From assembly GCA_014898415.1 (NCBI GenBank), contig RCTD01000018.1, forward strand, positions 935,001-999,000: 64,000 nt of DNA, read 5' to 3'. The notes under the pieces are model-generated. The model saw only the letters and a list, made by a program, of their open reading frames with translations. It ran no database searches and was not told where the DNA came from. Shown piece after piece: positions 26,222 to 39,751 of this stretch. Origin of the DNA: Stromatinia cepivora. Its lineage: Eukaryota; Ascomycota; Leotiomycetes; Helotiales; Sclerotiniaceae. Numbering within the stretch: position 1 is the stretch's first letter; each line of letters starts with the position of its first letter. Both the position numbers and the translations under genes were made by a program.

Positions 26222-27721
26222 TATAAGCCATTCGATATGATTGGATTATTAACCAGGCGACATTGTTTAGATTACGCGACCCGTCATCCAAGTTTAGGAA
26301 GATCTTCATGTCTATTATTAAAGAAAATCTCGATATTCGACAAATAGCGACAAGCTTAATGCTAGAGGTTAACCTCAAGTGTATTCCTACCTTGAAGGTG
26401 AGATGTTTTTGCCTCTTTTTTAAATACATAAGAGAGAAAGATGCCTATGGGAATGCAAATAACTAAGACCTGATCGTCTCCATCGTCCTCCGGCCAAAGA
26501 TTCTTCACAAACTTTCACGCTGTTTGCAAGGCCAACATCAACAAACCAACATGGAAATCTTCCATCACCCAATCACCTGTTTCGCAAATATAATTACTTT
26601 TAAATTAAGCTTCCTCTGGTTTGTTCTCAAAGGAACAAGCTCGTATTGTTCATCAAGATCCGCATAGGATTGATTGTCAATACTAGTTGTATTGTGTTGG
26701 ATTGAGAAGGGCGTTATTTTGTTCATACACATGCTACAAAGCTCCTTCATGTACCACTTTGTACAAAACCTGAAGGTAATCTTACCATACCAACCGCTGC
26801 CTCAGTAGGGGCAATCCTTCATATCCGTGTCTTTAGGTCTATTGACCACAAAAGTGATGGAGTTGGTTGTGGTTAAGGATATTACTACCTAGGTTCTCAT
26901 GAAAGTTTTCATGGACCTCACGTGGTTCTGTATTAAATATCTACTCTAGTACATACCAAAATATCAATTGAAATTTAACATCAATATTTTGTAATTGTTC
27001 CGATGGAGCTGTATATTCTAAAATAATTGGTCAACAGCCGATAGCTGGAACTATTTCAAAATAATTTGTCGATTGATCTTTTGTACCCTTAAACATGATT
27101 GAATATCAATTGTGGTGTGCTACGACTGGGCGGAGCGTGTCTCCCTAGGACTTCCGCATGTGGCAATTCTCTACAATACCCATCAATGAACGAAATAGCT
27201 CCAGAAAGGCTCGGAGACTCTCGAGGTCCTTGAGATATTCTTTCAAAATTCAAAAAACTTCCTTCCGATATCCTGTTGCAGAATATCTCCCGCTACCACA
27301 GTGAGTCGAGAAATAAGTTTACCAACATATGAAGTACACTCGGGGCCTTATTTGCAAGAACCCGAATAGTTTCATATGAAGTCCTGGGCTTCAAAACACG
27401 GTTTTTCGAATCCCTGAGGTAAAGTCGCTCGCCGTAGTTAGCTTCAAGGTAGGAATCTTCCATGATTAGGTCAAGACCCAGATCAAAACCCTTAGTATAT
27501 GCCGGCCTTGAAACTACCGGCACTAGACTTACCACTCAATTAGGGCAAAGGAAAAAATTCCCCAGATTTAATCCGTCGCTCTCTACCTCTCATCCTAAAT
27601 CTCACCTCCTTCCAACAGTCTGCGAAACACCTTTGCAGAAATATCTCAACTTGGCGATCTATCTCCAGCGAGGACTCGATCTCGCGAAAGTCCGTACTAT
27701 CTACAAAGTACATCTGCGAAA
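24830..27721. other. Divergent intergenic region
   Basis: Lies between a minus-strand and a plus-strand gene. It holds an (AT)n microsatellite and AT-rich stretches. No domain-bearing frame was found. From about 27597 the frame of the next gene is already open without an ATG, so an upstream exon of that gene may lie here. Confidence 0.45.
26189..26218. repeat. (AT)n microsatellite
   Basis: Fifteen uninterrupted AT dinucleotides. Confidence 0.95.
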
Positions 27722-28544
27722 ATGCCTCAGTCTGGCGGTCATCCAAGCCGTGGCAGAAGCATGTCCCCAGCCACGGCTAAATCTGCTGATCGTCCAAACC
27801 GTTCAAGAAGCCCACCCCGAGCAATGTCGCCATCTAGTGGTCGTTTATCCCCTTCAGGAAGCAAAGAAATGTCCCGCTTTGCCCATCTTCAAAACTCTCC
27901 ACAAGACACAGAGTCTCGCTGGATTGGCCCAGAAAGTCTCGACGACCTGAATCCATCCGCTTCCTTTGAATTAGCCACGAGACATCAGACACGTGGTCTA
28001 CCGTTGACTAGTGTATCGCCTACCAACGGGTTCTTCACTACAACTCCCCCGGAACCCGCTCCCCTTTCCGAAAAGGAGCATCGAAGATTGGCATATGAAA
28101 ATCTTCTAAAAGAAAACTTACGCCGAAAAAGCATCAATGACAAAGCCTTGGAGAAAGCAAGAACTAAACTCGAGGATGCATTTGATACGTACATCGAAAT
28201 AGAAATCGACTTTCGTCGTTGTACAAGAGTCGCGGGTCGTCGCGTTAGAGATTCTCAAAGGTGGCACAGAACGAGGAGAAGCTTCGCCAATAACCAAGCA
28301 TTTACTGCACGTTATGAAGAAATGCGGAATCGTCGTGACGAGGTTGAACTTCGTCACGATATTGCACTTAATAGGTGGTTGACGGCAGATCTTGCGGCTA
28401 ATGCTTCTAATAATGCGGTTAATAGTAAGAGCTTCTAGAATCAGAACTTTCTGTATATTGCAAATGCTAACATGTGCAGATACCCGAGCCGATAGTGATG
28501 CTGCATGGGAAGCCTTGGTTGGTGCTGGATCTACCGATGGATGA
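27722..28544 (+). CDS. SP/RS-rich protein with charged helical C-terminal half, unknown function
   Basis: Two exons (27722-28424 and 28480-28544; donor GTAAGA, acceptor TGCAG) give 255 residues. Residues 1-60 are rich in SP, SR and RS pairs (RGRSMSP, RSRSPPRAMSP). The C-terminal half is a charged, helix-prone segment (HRRLAYENLLKENLRRKS, then EDAFDTYIEIEIDFRRC) that looks like a conserved core. The last exon adds ADSDAAWEALVGAGSTDG. The same frame upstream of the chosen ATG is open back to a stop near 27594 and is also SP/RS-like (LSPARTRSRES), so the true start may be in an unseen upstream exon. I recognise no family. Confidence 0.6.
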
Positions 28545-29900
28545 AATGGTCGATGGTCACCATTTCACATGGGGATGAACGGTATGCTGGCGATACTGAT
28601 TATCCCGCAACAAACGCCCGTCGCATCAACTCGGCTGCTCTGATAAGGCGCTTCCCGCGTCTGATCATTCTATACACCCTTCCCCATTCTCCAGCAACCG
28701 GATTCACCACCTCCACCGACCTGTCACGCCCCTCTCTCGATCCCCCAACACCCACCGCGCCAAACCTCCAATAAAAATCCAAACCCCGCCCACAACAAAC
28801 AGCAAAACCGACCATTAAGCACCTCTCATCCCTCCAATCTCTCCGCGCACCCAAATAACCCAATAACCACCCCGAGCTCCCCCTCTATAAATGAGATCGA
28901 ACAAAAACGAATACTATCCCTATCACTACCAGATCATCGTCACTCACCACGCAAGCGAATACATATAACTATTCGGAAATGAACACGACAGAATATCCAT
29001 CGCGTAGAAGGGAACTGGAGAAATTTTCTACTGCATAGAGTGGCAATGTGATGAGTGATGAGTGGAAGGATATAGATATAGATATAGAGATAGACATGGA
29101 CATAATTTTTATCATGCCGCAGAGATGATACACAAAAAAAGTAGACCAAAACCAGCGCAGGAGATTTTGGGTAATGCACCCTACTCCTACAAGTTCGAGG
29201 AATGATGGCTTGGATTGTAATTATAATTATATAGTATATACAGTATCAAACTAAGATTTCCGCCTTTTCATCCATCGAGCTGAGATGCACATGTAAAAAC
29301 AACGCTCTTCTATTTAAACTAGGGGTGTTAGAATTGGTCTTATGGAGAAAACAACATACTTCAGCCCGGCGGAGACTGAAGCCCGTGTAGCAAGTAGATC
29401 CAATGATGCTTTTTTCAATGGAAGATGGAGAATGAAAACAATAGAATACTATAATGAATGAGGTGGAATAACATCACATCACATCATATTCTTGATTAAT
29501 AGATGCGGTGAAGCTAATTCGGAATTTATGCAATGTATAATATTATTTTATTTATTTATTAAATATATACTTGAGTATATAAAATTTCGTATTAATATAA
29601 TATTATTACTTACTGACATAACAATATAAATCTCTAAGTTGAAACTCAAAATTGGGACGAAAACAAAAACGAAAACTATCCGCTCCCAATAGGATGGATG
29701 CTCAAAGACTACTTAGCTATCTAGTATATCCAATGATCCAACCAAAAAAAAAGATATATATATTTATTAGATACTTCCACCTCATCTCATCTCCCCTCCC
29801 CTTCCCTCCAATCCAAAGCACAAGCACAAACAACCCCCATTCTAATCCACAAAACCAAAACCAAAACCAAAACCAAACTCCCCACACATCTCATCTATCA

Positions 29901-30004
29901 AATCATACCATCTAATCATACCATCTAATCATACCATCTAATCATACCATCTAATCATACCATCTAATCATACCATCAAATCATACCATCAAATCATACC
30001 ATCC
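29901..30004. repeat. 13-bp minisatellite, unit AATCATACCATCT
   Basis: Eight head-to-tail copies. The first six are identical; the last copies show a T to A change (CATCA). Confidence 0.93.
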
Positions 30005-30104
30005 ATATTCTAAATCTTCTAAATAAATCTTCGAAATCTTGCAATCCAATATACCTACCTACCTACTTACTCCACTCCACTTAACTCCACCCCACTTAAC
30101 TCCA

Positions 30105-30250
30105 TATCTTCTTTTCCTCCTTTTCCTTCTTCCCCCCCTTTCCTCCTTTCCTCCTTTTCCCCTCTCCCTTCCTCCCTTCCTCCCATCAAATTTCCACCTC
30201 TCAATCTCCTCCCTCCTTCCTTCCTTCCCTCCTTCCTTCCTTCTCTTTCA
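30105..30250. repeat. Polypyrimidine (C/T) tract
   Basis: About 145 bases made almost only of C and T on the plus strand, interrupted by a few A-containing words. Such tracts can form non-B DNA; no function is claimed. Confidence 0.8.
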
Positions 30251-30585
30251 TCACCTAAATAAAGTTCGCCTGTTATATTATGATTCGCGAAGATGTGTCT
30301 TACTAAGTAATCTTACCTACCTACGAACAAACTACTCTCCATCTCCACCTGAAGAGAAATTGCAGATTTATACCATCACAAGTGAGTACCCCCGTAAAAA
30401 GACTCACATTAAAAAAAAAAAAAAAGATGGGATGGATGCCGCTCAACAAAATTGAAACTAGAGCAAAGTATGTATCTATATTCATATATTCATATATTCA
30501 TGTAACACTAAACATCGCTCTGGGCGTATAACCATAACACCCGATGATGTGTATTCGGACTCCTACGTAAAATACATTATGCTTT

Positions 30586-33482
30586 CTATGCTAGGTATGT
30601 ATATACGCCGCCATCTTCGCGCTCGATATAATCCTTTTCAATTAATTCTAAAGGAATCGTTAGTTTAAATTTACTGCGAGGAGATTGGGCAATAAAAATG
30701 GAAAACCTACTCTCAATGTGTTTCTTGATTTCCGCCGGTTCTACTGCACCTCTCCCTTTGGTTTGGTTTATGACCTCTGCTACCAAATTCTGATGCGTCA
30801 TCGTCTTTCTTGACTTCATGATCCTAACAATCGCAGCTTGAGTTTCAAAACTTCTATCTTGAATAACCTTCTCGTGCGTTTCTTTATTCTCCTCCTTGGT
30901 CTCTTTCAATTGAATTTGATTAATCTTGATCCTAAATTTCGGATCTGAGAAATTGAGGTTGATGGTAAACGTATCTGTCTCACTGATTTCTTTACCTTTA
31001 GGGTACTTAGTCAAGGGTCGGACTTTGGCACACGCAAGTGACTGTAGGGTTCGTTTCAATTCGCCATCGACAAGACCCGTTGCTTTGGAAATATCCGTGT
31101 AAGAAAGATGGCCGCCATCCTCGAGCTCGTTAAAGAGAACGAGCACAACAGCTTGGAAACCACTAACTAAGAGTTCCTTTACACCCTTGTTGAACGTTGC
31201 CCTGACAATGCTGTGTGCAAGAGAATGTTTCCAAGTCAATCGACGCCCACTGTGTTTGTGCTTATAATGCCGGTCATACTTTTCAATATGTTTTGCGACT
31301 TCCGCGGGAAGGTTGACTTCGATATCCGGATAAGTTGGCCAAGCAGCAGATGAAAGAACACTGACTTGAAGATCCAGTGTGGTCTTACTTGTGTTACTGA
31401 GAGACTGCTTATATGATATCATTTCATCTCGAGAAATGTCTTGATCCTTGAACATGGACTCGAGGTTATGAGTGAAGCTGTTACCACATTCGCCCCTTAA
31501 TTTAGCAAGCATGTTCCTCTCCGCATCTTGACTTGCACTACGTGCCATCAACAAGCGGCGTGCCAAATCTCTTTTGTAAAACGCTTCAAAAACATCTTTA
31601 CCTTCGATAAAACGAAACAGCTCGAGGCCTTGTTCCAGTTGACGGTCCAATTCTGCGTCCTCGTCGCCGGTACTGGCTTGTCCTTTCTTCTCAGCCTCAT
31701 TCCGATCTGTGGCATCGGATACCAGAGAACGAGGTACAGCTTTGAGTCCTCCGCGCAGTAAAGTATCCATATATTTCGCTATCATTTCCCCAACTTTAGA
31801 AGTATCTGTACCCCATGCCTTAGCAACTTGGCGGTCATTTATGAATTGTCCAAATGCGTCCCGAAGGCAGAAAGTAAACACCGAATCTTTGTTGAAAGCA
31901 TCGCGAATGATGACATCCAGTGACCGTTTCAACTCGAGTAAACGAACAACCATTTCATCGCCCCTTTCCTTGTCCATTGCAATAGATGATCCGAAAACTT
32001 TAATGTGATTGGCGAAAGGCATCTTTAGCTGATCCTGGATTGCCGAAAGTCTCAAAAGCTGATACAAAGATTTAAGCGATGCCATTGCTTCATCTTCAAG
32101 AAGCTTTGAAACAGCCTCCGTCTCCAGCAGGACATCAGCACGTTTTTTAATCAAGATATCGTGTGCGGTATCAAGTAGAGTCTTCTTGGTAGTGCTGTCG
32201 AAATTATATATATCACAACGGAGACTTTCTCGTTGTAATAGATTATCGCAGGAGGAGATATACTCTCTCAGTGGTGAGGAGCTCCGTTCTAATGCAAACT
32301 GTTCGAGATAGGCTGAAGAAATCTCCTGGAATCGTTTCTCGAAGAGATTTGAGTATACACCAAGGATGTGTATTGTGGCAATGGAAGCTCGGAGAAGGAC
32401 TGAGTCGAATAAATCCAGGCTCTCTCTATCATATTGCACAAGCTCGCATATTCCTAATATAACCTGTGTTCCCGTTTTGCTAATATCCCTTCCCTTCAAA
32501 AATACTACTTCGCGGAATTGTCGTATGCCCATATCTTCGAGTTGCGGAAGTGTCTTCGAGTTCAGCAGATACGCTCTATCAAGATAGCTGAATATGGATC
32601 TTAACAGAACCTGACCCTATTATTAGTAGTTTTCCCTAGATTGGTACAAATGCAATTGTAATCCTACCAATTGAGTTCTCCAAATCCCCCATACTCTCTC
32701 CACTGTCCGCAGAGTTTCCACCGTGCTAGAATCTCCATTGCGTGCAATAGCTGGTAAGAGATTATCCTTGATATGTGTGTGGCAGCGATTTTCTAGATGC
32801 CTGTATAGCTGATCTGCCTTTTCCTTCCCACGTCGACAAATTGATTCGACTCCACGACACCTGCAACACTGGTGCATCAGTAATTGCTTATAAGAAAAGA
32901 TGAAACATAATAAAGTTGGACTGAAAAGAAGCTCTCATGAAAGAAGCACCTAGGGAAATTGAGGAATAGAAGCTATATAAGGAAAAGGACGATGCAAAAA
33001 ATAGAAGAAGATCCAAACAGCGAACAGTTGGGCAGCATCATACAAGGGAACGAATTAGCTTACAGAACCTCCAATGGTGATACTGGTTGTTTGTTACTAA
33101 AAACCGAATCCAAAGCATCATCTAGCTCGTTCCAGGTCTTTTTGAAATACTCCTCCCTATCGTTTGGAGAAGTTACCCTCAGGTTCTTAATTACCAATCT
33201 CTTCGCCCCAGTATGTGGTTGAAAATTCGATGGCCTTGTCAAATCTATTATCCCTGGGCGCGAAACCCCCATCGTCTTATTCATATTGGGCCGTAGACCG
33301 GGACTTGTTGATGATGGCAACGTCTTTAGCTTTTTCGAAGAATGATTATCAACCTTAGATGAACCGGAGGATGTATTCGTTGAGTTGCTACTTGGACCTC
33401 GAGGATCGCGATGCTTTCTTTTGGCAGGTGATTTGGAGGATGTCGAGGAGAGGTCAACTGTACGATCGTGTGAATGCCACAT
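30586..33482 (-). CDS. cul4: Cullin-4, scaffold of CRL4 ubiquitin ligase
   Basis: Cullin-4 holds Ddb1 substrate receptors and the Rbx1 RING to form a nuclear ubiquitin ligase acting in DNA repair, replication control and chromatin. In filamentous fungi the DDB1-CUL4 complex is also tied to heterochromatin. Three exons (33064-33482, 32668-32860, 30586-32610) give 878 residues in frame. The first 110 residues are a Ser-rich basic N-terminus (KSPAKRKHRD) followed by KRLVIKNLRV. Cullin repeats then run to about residue 480, followed by the cullin homology domain. The neddylation site is visible in IVRIMKSRKTMTH (about K803), and the C-terminus is the usual GGVYTYLA. The 193-nt middle exon joins the repeats without a frame break. 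The gene lies 0.8 kb downstream of nup192 on the same strand. Confidence 0.94.
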
Positions 33483-34293
33483 CGATCTGAAGAGGACACA
33501 ATAATATAGTCTCGCCTTCCGTCTCGTTGTGAGGGGTCGACTTTAGTGTGGCTGCAGGCTCGGGCAGCTCGCTGGATTGGAGATTATGCTGTAACTCCTA
33601 CTGCAGCTCTTCCTACGTGTCAGATCACAACATTAATGGTGATGGTACATTGAAGACGAATATATCTTTCCTTTTTTTTCCCTCTTGTACTTTGATATTA
33701 CTGTGAATGTTACATGAGGGGAAATTGAAATAGGAAAGGTTGCACGGAACGGAACTACTAGCAACTAACTGCGGAAGAACGCGACTATGGATCGGTACGT
33801 GGATTTTTAGTGCTGTTCAGGGAGAACGATAGGCGATAACGGCGATAAGAGCTATCTATCACTATGATACCCCCACCCATTTAACTGAACAGTTGGGATG
33901 AAATCAAAAGAGACGTTTGAGAGATCCGAAGCTCAGCTTTATTTAAACCAGTGTTAAGATCAATGTGACTGTCTGTCACTACGTTCACCGCTGGTAAAGC
34001 TAAAGAATAGGAAATACCACACGTGATATAATGTTGTGGTATGGTCATGAATGAAGTGAAACTTGCAAGTACGTCATGGCCAGCTATCTATTATTTAAGG
34101 ATCAATAGGTATGATGAAGTATAAGAAACTTGAGGATTGTAGCATTTATCAAGTCATAATGTTTGGCATTCTAAACTCTATACATGAGCATCCAGGCCAT
34201 TTTCCTTTTTGGGTAAGGCATTATAATGAGTAGTTCCTGTTTTATCATCCACGCCTATTTAATACACAAAATATTTAATCCAAACTCATACTC
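33483..34293. other. Spacer between nup192 and cul4
   Basis: Eight hundred bases holding the nup192 3' end and the cul4 promoter. No gene or repeat is seen. Confidence 0.55.
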
Positions 34294-37200
34294 TCAAGTA
34301 AATGATCTCAGAGTGGGTCGTTTCTGAATAGTTACCTCCTCAAACTAATAATGCTGTTAGAGGTCGAACTAACCTAAGGTATTAAAGGGCATATCACTTA
34401 CATCGACAAAGCGAGTTATAGTCATGAGCAGCATGAATGAGTCCGATATATCAACGATGCTCTGCTCTGCGGAGTCATTCCCAGTCCCAAGTCCTGCAGA
34501 CTTTTTAAGTACGGCTAGGATGGCAGCTCTGTTGTCGGCGAGAAATCTTCTCCCCTGGTCCAAACTCTGCTCATTTTGTAGGCCACGACTCACGAGAGCA
34601 CAACAGATGACTCTCATTATTGCTGCAAGTAAGCTATAATGTCTGCTAACAGCCTCCGAGTCATTGAAATCTAAATTGAATCAGTATGTGCATAGAATCT
34701 ACTCACAAGGACTTACCAATCTCGAGGTCGGTATCTACGGCAAACAGCCCTGAAACCAAGATGGAGTGAAACAGGCCTGAGTTAAGTACAGCGGTAGCTC
34801 CGGTGCGAGTTTGTGATATGTGAACGAGGAGTGCCAATCTCGCATAGAAGTCGGAGAGAATTATAGCCGCATCTACATCAAATTAGTTATATTCAGCTCC
34901 GACCTGGAATATATTCTCACCTTCGCGCGATGTCTCTTGTAAAGCATTTCCTAAGTCTCCAATGGAGTGTACAAGGATGCTTATAAAATTAAGGCGATTA
35001 AGAGACTCGATAATGTAATTGGAATTTTCTTGTTTAGCATTTTTTACCAAGGCGCCAAGGAGTAGCAATGCCGCAATTCGGCAATTTTGCTCGCCAACCA
35101 AGGCATCGTCGCAGATTATGTCTATTACTCGATCCCCTGCCAGTTTGACTGTTTGTGTACTATGTGGTTTGCGTAATCCGGGAATAGGAGAAGCTGGAGC
35201 TGGAGCTCGATTGCTTCGGCCGGCACGACGAGGGCCACCGTCGAGGTTATTGAGGTTATCTATATCAGGGCTAACGTGAATCTCAGTCTCCGACGTTCCT
35301 GTAAGATAGCGATAGCTGATGCTATAGAAAAGCTCTTTCAGGGGACCGTTAGCACCGACGGCATTGATAGCTCTGAGTGACAATTCGAACACATAAAAGA
35401 GTTTGTCGCTTAGATTTTGTCCCAGGTCACCTTCCTTGAAAGCGTCAGATTCCAGATTCAAACTAAACAAGAGCGCCTTAGTGAGTTTGGCTAGCTCCAA
35501 CGCATCAGCTCCATTTTCCAGACAGTTTTCCAGCCTGGGTAGGATTATTTGCAAAGTCTTCAACACAAAAACTATTTTAGTCGACTCGTCATAAGCCATG
35601 GTCTCTACCATCACGAGTAATAGCTGAACCCACGACTGCAGCGCCTTGTGTCGCGCTGCTTGGAGTTCCTTCAACTTGTTATCGATGAAGTAGTAGTTAA
35701 ACATGAGCTGGGCTTCATTTTTGAATGTAGTCACGTCTTGAGGACTTTCAAGTCTCTTCGTAGCAGCGAGCTCAGATTTCCGTAAAGTCAGAAGCTCTTC
35801 GAGTTTCACCATGTTGAACAATGGAGGTGAATCGTTATGGACTTCCTCACAGACGCCGACATCAATATCCTTAAACCAAGACAATGGGCCAAGGGCTATT
35901 GATTGATCCAAAGGAATATCCATGAAGTCGAAAAGGTCAAAAACCGAACAATTATCAATTTGTTGGTTTTCTTCCACCATTGTTGATCCAAGTAATGTAT
36001 TGAACATCCGCTCCTTTAAAGAAGGCAAGTGACTGAGTGCTATCCGGCGTAACTCAGCAGATGTATATTGTAAGACAATGGCCCGTTGATTTAAAAAGTT
36101 TGAAAGACAGGAGGCGGAAGTTGAATCCAAGAATTCCGGATCTGCGAGATCTCGGTCATCCCATAACAACCCTGGCCTAATTAGAGTTTGTCTGATAAAC
36201 ATTTCGAAAAATGAATTATTAGACCGCATCTCTATCATAACAAGACTGGATGAAATGGACGAGTGCCACAGCTGCTTAAGTAGTCGTAGGCATTTGTATC
36301 TCAAAGAGACTAGCCATGAGGAGACGCTTTCCCCACCCTCGAGAGATATATCGTTAGCCAACGTCAAGATTGAATGAAATAGCGAAATTCGACGGCTGAA
36401 AAGAGAATCCACATCGACCTCTAAATGATCGTTTCTACACTGGAACCCGAGAAGTAAGTGCGCTATTGTAGTCTGACCTGGACAGGCTTCGAGGCAGGCG
36501 ATTAGGAAATCCAATATTTGGACTTTAATGACATACGAATCGGATGCTGGGCCTTGGGTTTCATCAATACTGGCTTCTATCTCATGTAAGAGTGAGCGTG
36601 AGATGGCCTCTGCTGCATTATTTTCCTCCAATGCAGCAATTGCCTTATTACGATCAATCCTTCTGCTACCTGCTTTAGGGGCAGCGGCAAGCTGTGGTGA
36701 TGCGGAAAGCTTCTCGAGTAGTTTTAGGGATGCCATGACCAATTCAGGGTTGCCAGAGCTACAGTATAAGCCCAAATCAGGAATGATAGTCAAGTGATTC
36801 AGTACTCCATCCTCGAAAGACGCGTACGCGGCATTTGGAACCGGAGTGCGGCGATGACTTGCCTCACGCTTAATTAGAGGTCGAACGATGTCCCGGTAAG
36901 TTGGCTGCAGATCCATAATCAACGTAACTGCGCGTATCCCTTGGAGGAGACACATAATTGATGGTGAATCAGGAGCAGCACAGGCGACTTCGTTAACGTC
37001 TTGATGAATTGCAGCAAATATCGCATCCATTACGCTGGAGTTGTACATCCACTCCATTACCCTAGAAAATGGATGCAATAAAACGTAAGTTTGCAAATCG
37101 GACGTTTTTATAGCAGTGTCGACTGAGACGTTAGAACGATTTGCAAATATCACGAGATCTTCGTTGAAACTTTCCAAGCAAGTCGTGATAAAAGTAAGAC

Positions 37201-39751
37201 AAGTCAATTGCAGCAGTCTCAATTGTATAGGATCCGTTATTTCACTCATTCTTGATCCAAAAACTTGGCCGACCGCGAAATCAACGTACGGATCTATCCC
37301 AGGCATGCGACTAGAAGCTCCGAGGAGTTCGGGGAATGGTAAGCCATCTCGCAAGGCACTATCTTCTTCGTAAGGTAATACAAGGGCATGAAGTAGCAGA
37401 ATGAACGCATCCGGTTCCTCGAAACCCGTAGCAAACTTGCGGAGAATTGCGTCAGGTGCATAAGATGGGGGAGCTGTATTCCTTTGAGTGCTGGGATTAT
37501 GGACGTATCCACCAGAAGTCCATATATCGAGGGCTGTCCACAAATACTCGCCTGCTGCCTTTGTTTTGTTACTTAGCAAAGAACGCAGTGCTGTGAAAGC
37601 GCCAGCTCTAAATCGAGATGGTATTGAACTAGATGCAAGTTGGAAAAGCAGGTCTGTGAGTTGATATGATGGATGCTGCATCAAAAATTGTCTGGCAACT
37701 GCACTATGCGAACAGAGTTGAGATATGAGGCGGAGATAAGACTCCAGCATGATATAAGATTCTGGCTCTAGTTCTGCTTGATCATGATTTGGCTTCCCAT
37801 GACGATAGGCCTGAGCTTGTGGTACTGGTTGATCTCGAAGTTTATTTGTGAAAAATGATAGCTCTTTGAAAATTTGATTCCATGTGAGGGCATGAGCACG
37901 CTTCATTTTTCCGGCTTGAGGACTTTCGTCGAGCAAAAAATCATGTGCAGCAGTGGCACACTCATCATCACCTGAAATCGCCTGGAGCATTTCACAAAAT
38001 GCCGAAACCAGCGGAGTTGATGCACGTCGAGAAGCCCAATACATGAAACCGATTAACACGCCATCTGGGACGTCCCAAAATCCATCCAAAGCAGCCTTTG
38101 GGCGGCCGTCAAAGGCATAAGAAATGATAACTATGAATCGCTCCAGATCTAGATCGTGCTCATGCTCATGACTGAGTTGACGTTGCTCATCCTCATCTAT
38201 CCTCAACCTCCTTAATACGTCTGGTAGATTCGTTATGAAACTTTCGATGAATGTCTGTAATTGCTCCATGAATTGATCTTCAAAAAAATCCGAGAAAGAT
38301 ACCGGATCGGACAACAGCTGAGGTGCCTTTCTCTGTAGCCATAACCGAAAACCTTGACGTGACGGTTCTGACCAACTTGCGGCTTTGACATCAGCAGAAA
38401 GAGACAACATAAAATCGAAAGCTCCATCCTTGAGAGCTTCATTAAACTGCTGAGAGCGCTGCTTGGCCTCTGATATTTGATTAGTGACTTGGAGACTGGA
38501 AATTCCATGGATTTTAGCTCACCTTCTTCGAGATTAATGCCATGTGGTAACCCGTCATGGTGTTCCACATACCATCCACTATACTCCGCCAACCACCATG
38601 CTCTGAATGCGGCATGAGCATAAGGCAATACCCATGCATTTTGGTCGGTTTTGACGCTGATCTTCTTATCCAGCGCTCTTGCATCTTGTATCGTTGACCC
38701 ACCTTCTGGAGAACCATAACGCCAAATGTAAGCAGCCAAAGCGGGAAAATGATGCACTGTAATAATTTGTTAGTCGAAAAGCGTGTTGCTATAAAACTGA
38801 AGACAATTCGTAGTAGGTTGATCCTACTTCCAAATGTGGAGAATGCTTACCTAGAAGATTATCATACTTATCCGCTTTCTTCAAAATTCCCAAGAGTAGC
38901 TCGAAATCTCCCTCGACAGAATGGTTTGCTTTCACCAGATAGAGTATGATAACGCCTAGTAACTCATGTTGTTTGACCAGACTGTGGCGCTGATACTCCA
39001 TGATTTCCAAAAGATCCGGTTGCGATGGTTGTCCCAATACAGACACACTGCTAACTTTGTCCGAAATCATCTGGAGCCACTGCCTGATATCGCCCATAGC
39101 AGAAATGCATTTTGAAATGAATGTTGGCGCATTGCTTGTTGTGATTGGAGTTGCGGCTTTACTTGTAGTTGCGGTTGTAGGTTCACTACGGATCGATTCC
39201 GTGATGATGTGTTCCAGGAAAGCCTTCAGTTCCTTCTCCTGCTCCGAATTGCTCTCTAACTCGGCATTTTGCTGAAGTGTAAGCCGCAAACAATCCAACA
39301 AGAGCTTTCGTCGTTGATGAAAGCGGATTATAGAGCAGGATAAAATTGAGCGCCCTGTCGCATCGGCATCGTCTTGTGCGTCGAAGAAGATTTGGGATGC
39401 CTCAACCTCATCAAGATTCAATTCGTCTGCTAGTTGAAATGTTCCCTGCTTAAAGTCGTCGTTGATCTTATACATCTGTCCATCTCGCTCGACTTTCCCT
39501 ATCATAGTCATATTAATTTTGATTCTTTGTCATGTTTGATTCGAGGCCATAGGAAAGTACACACCCTCTTCGATACTCTTCCGACTTTGCTCATTCCGAC
39601 TCTTGTGGTTCAAAAGGTCACGAAAAGCTGCAATATGAGCTTCTAGTTCAATCGCTAATCGTTCAAGGTTCGAAAGACGAGAATTTGATAGTGCAAGGAG
39701 GTCCGAATGCAAGGCTTGAATTTCATTCAAGCTACTGGACTGCTCTGCCAT
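34294..39751 (-). CDS. nup192: Nup192 (Nup205 family), inner-ring nuclear pore scaffold
   Basis: Nup192 is a large helical solenoid of the inner ring of the nuclear pore that binds Nic96 and Nup53. Seven exons (39565-39751, 38851-39498, 38523-38756, 34921-38469, 34717-34872, 34402-34670, 34294-34344) sum to 1697 residues, close to the roughly 1700 usual for the family. The N-terminus is MAEQSSSLNEIQALHSD; typical blocks are DELNLDEVEASQIFFDAQDD, then FPALAAYIWRYGSPEGG, then AHAAFRAWWLAEYSGWY. The start is the only ATG in the first exon and is followed by a helical leader. The last 16 residues (FEEVTIQKRPTLRSFT) come from a 51-nt exon; without it translation would read through the intron to a nearby stop. 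The gene diverges from tel1. Confidence 0.93.

Larger units (their letters stand above)
28545..30585. other. Intergenic region with minisatellite and polypyrimidine tract
   Basis: Convergent spacer between the SP/RS-rich gene and cul4. It contains a 13-bp minisatellite, an (AAAACC)n run at 29851-29877, and a long polypyrimidine stretch, listed separately. No gene is supported. Confidence 0.5.

Noticed and set aside
27395..27420. TTCGAATCCC resembling a tRNA T-loop
   Set aside because: No pairing T stem, anticodon arm or acceptor stem can be drawn around it.
27462..27950. 162-codon frame overlapping the SP/RS-rich gene in another phase
   Set aside because: Its sequence has no domain and it ends inside the better-supported gene, whose C-terminal half and splice join are convincing.
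5651..30004. Short tandem repeats as possible CRISPR-like arrays
   Set aside because: Units are directly adjacent without unique spacers and the DNA is eukaryotic; they are micro- and minisatellites.
30039..30455. 138-codon plus-strand Pro/Leu/Ser-rich frame
   Set aside because: It is a translation of the polypyrimidine tract.
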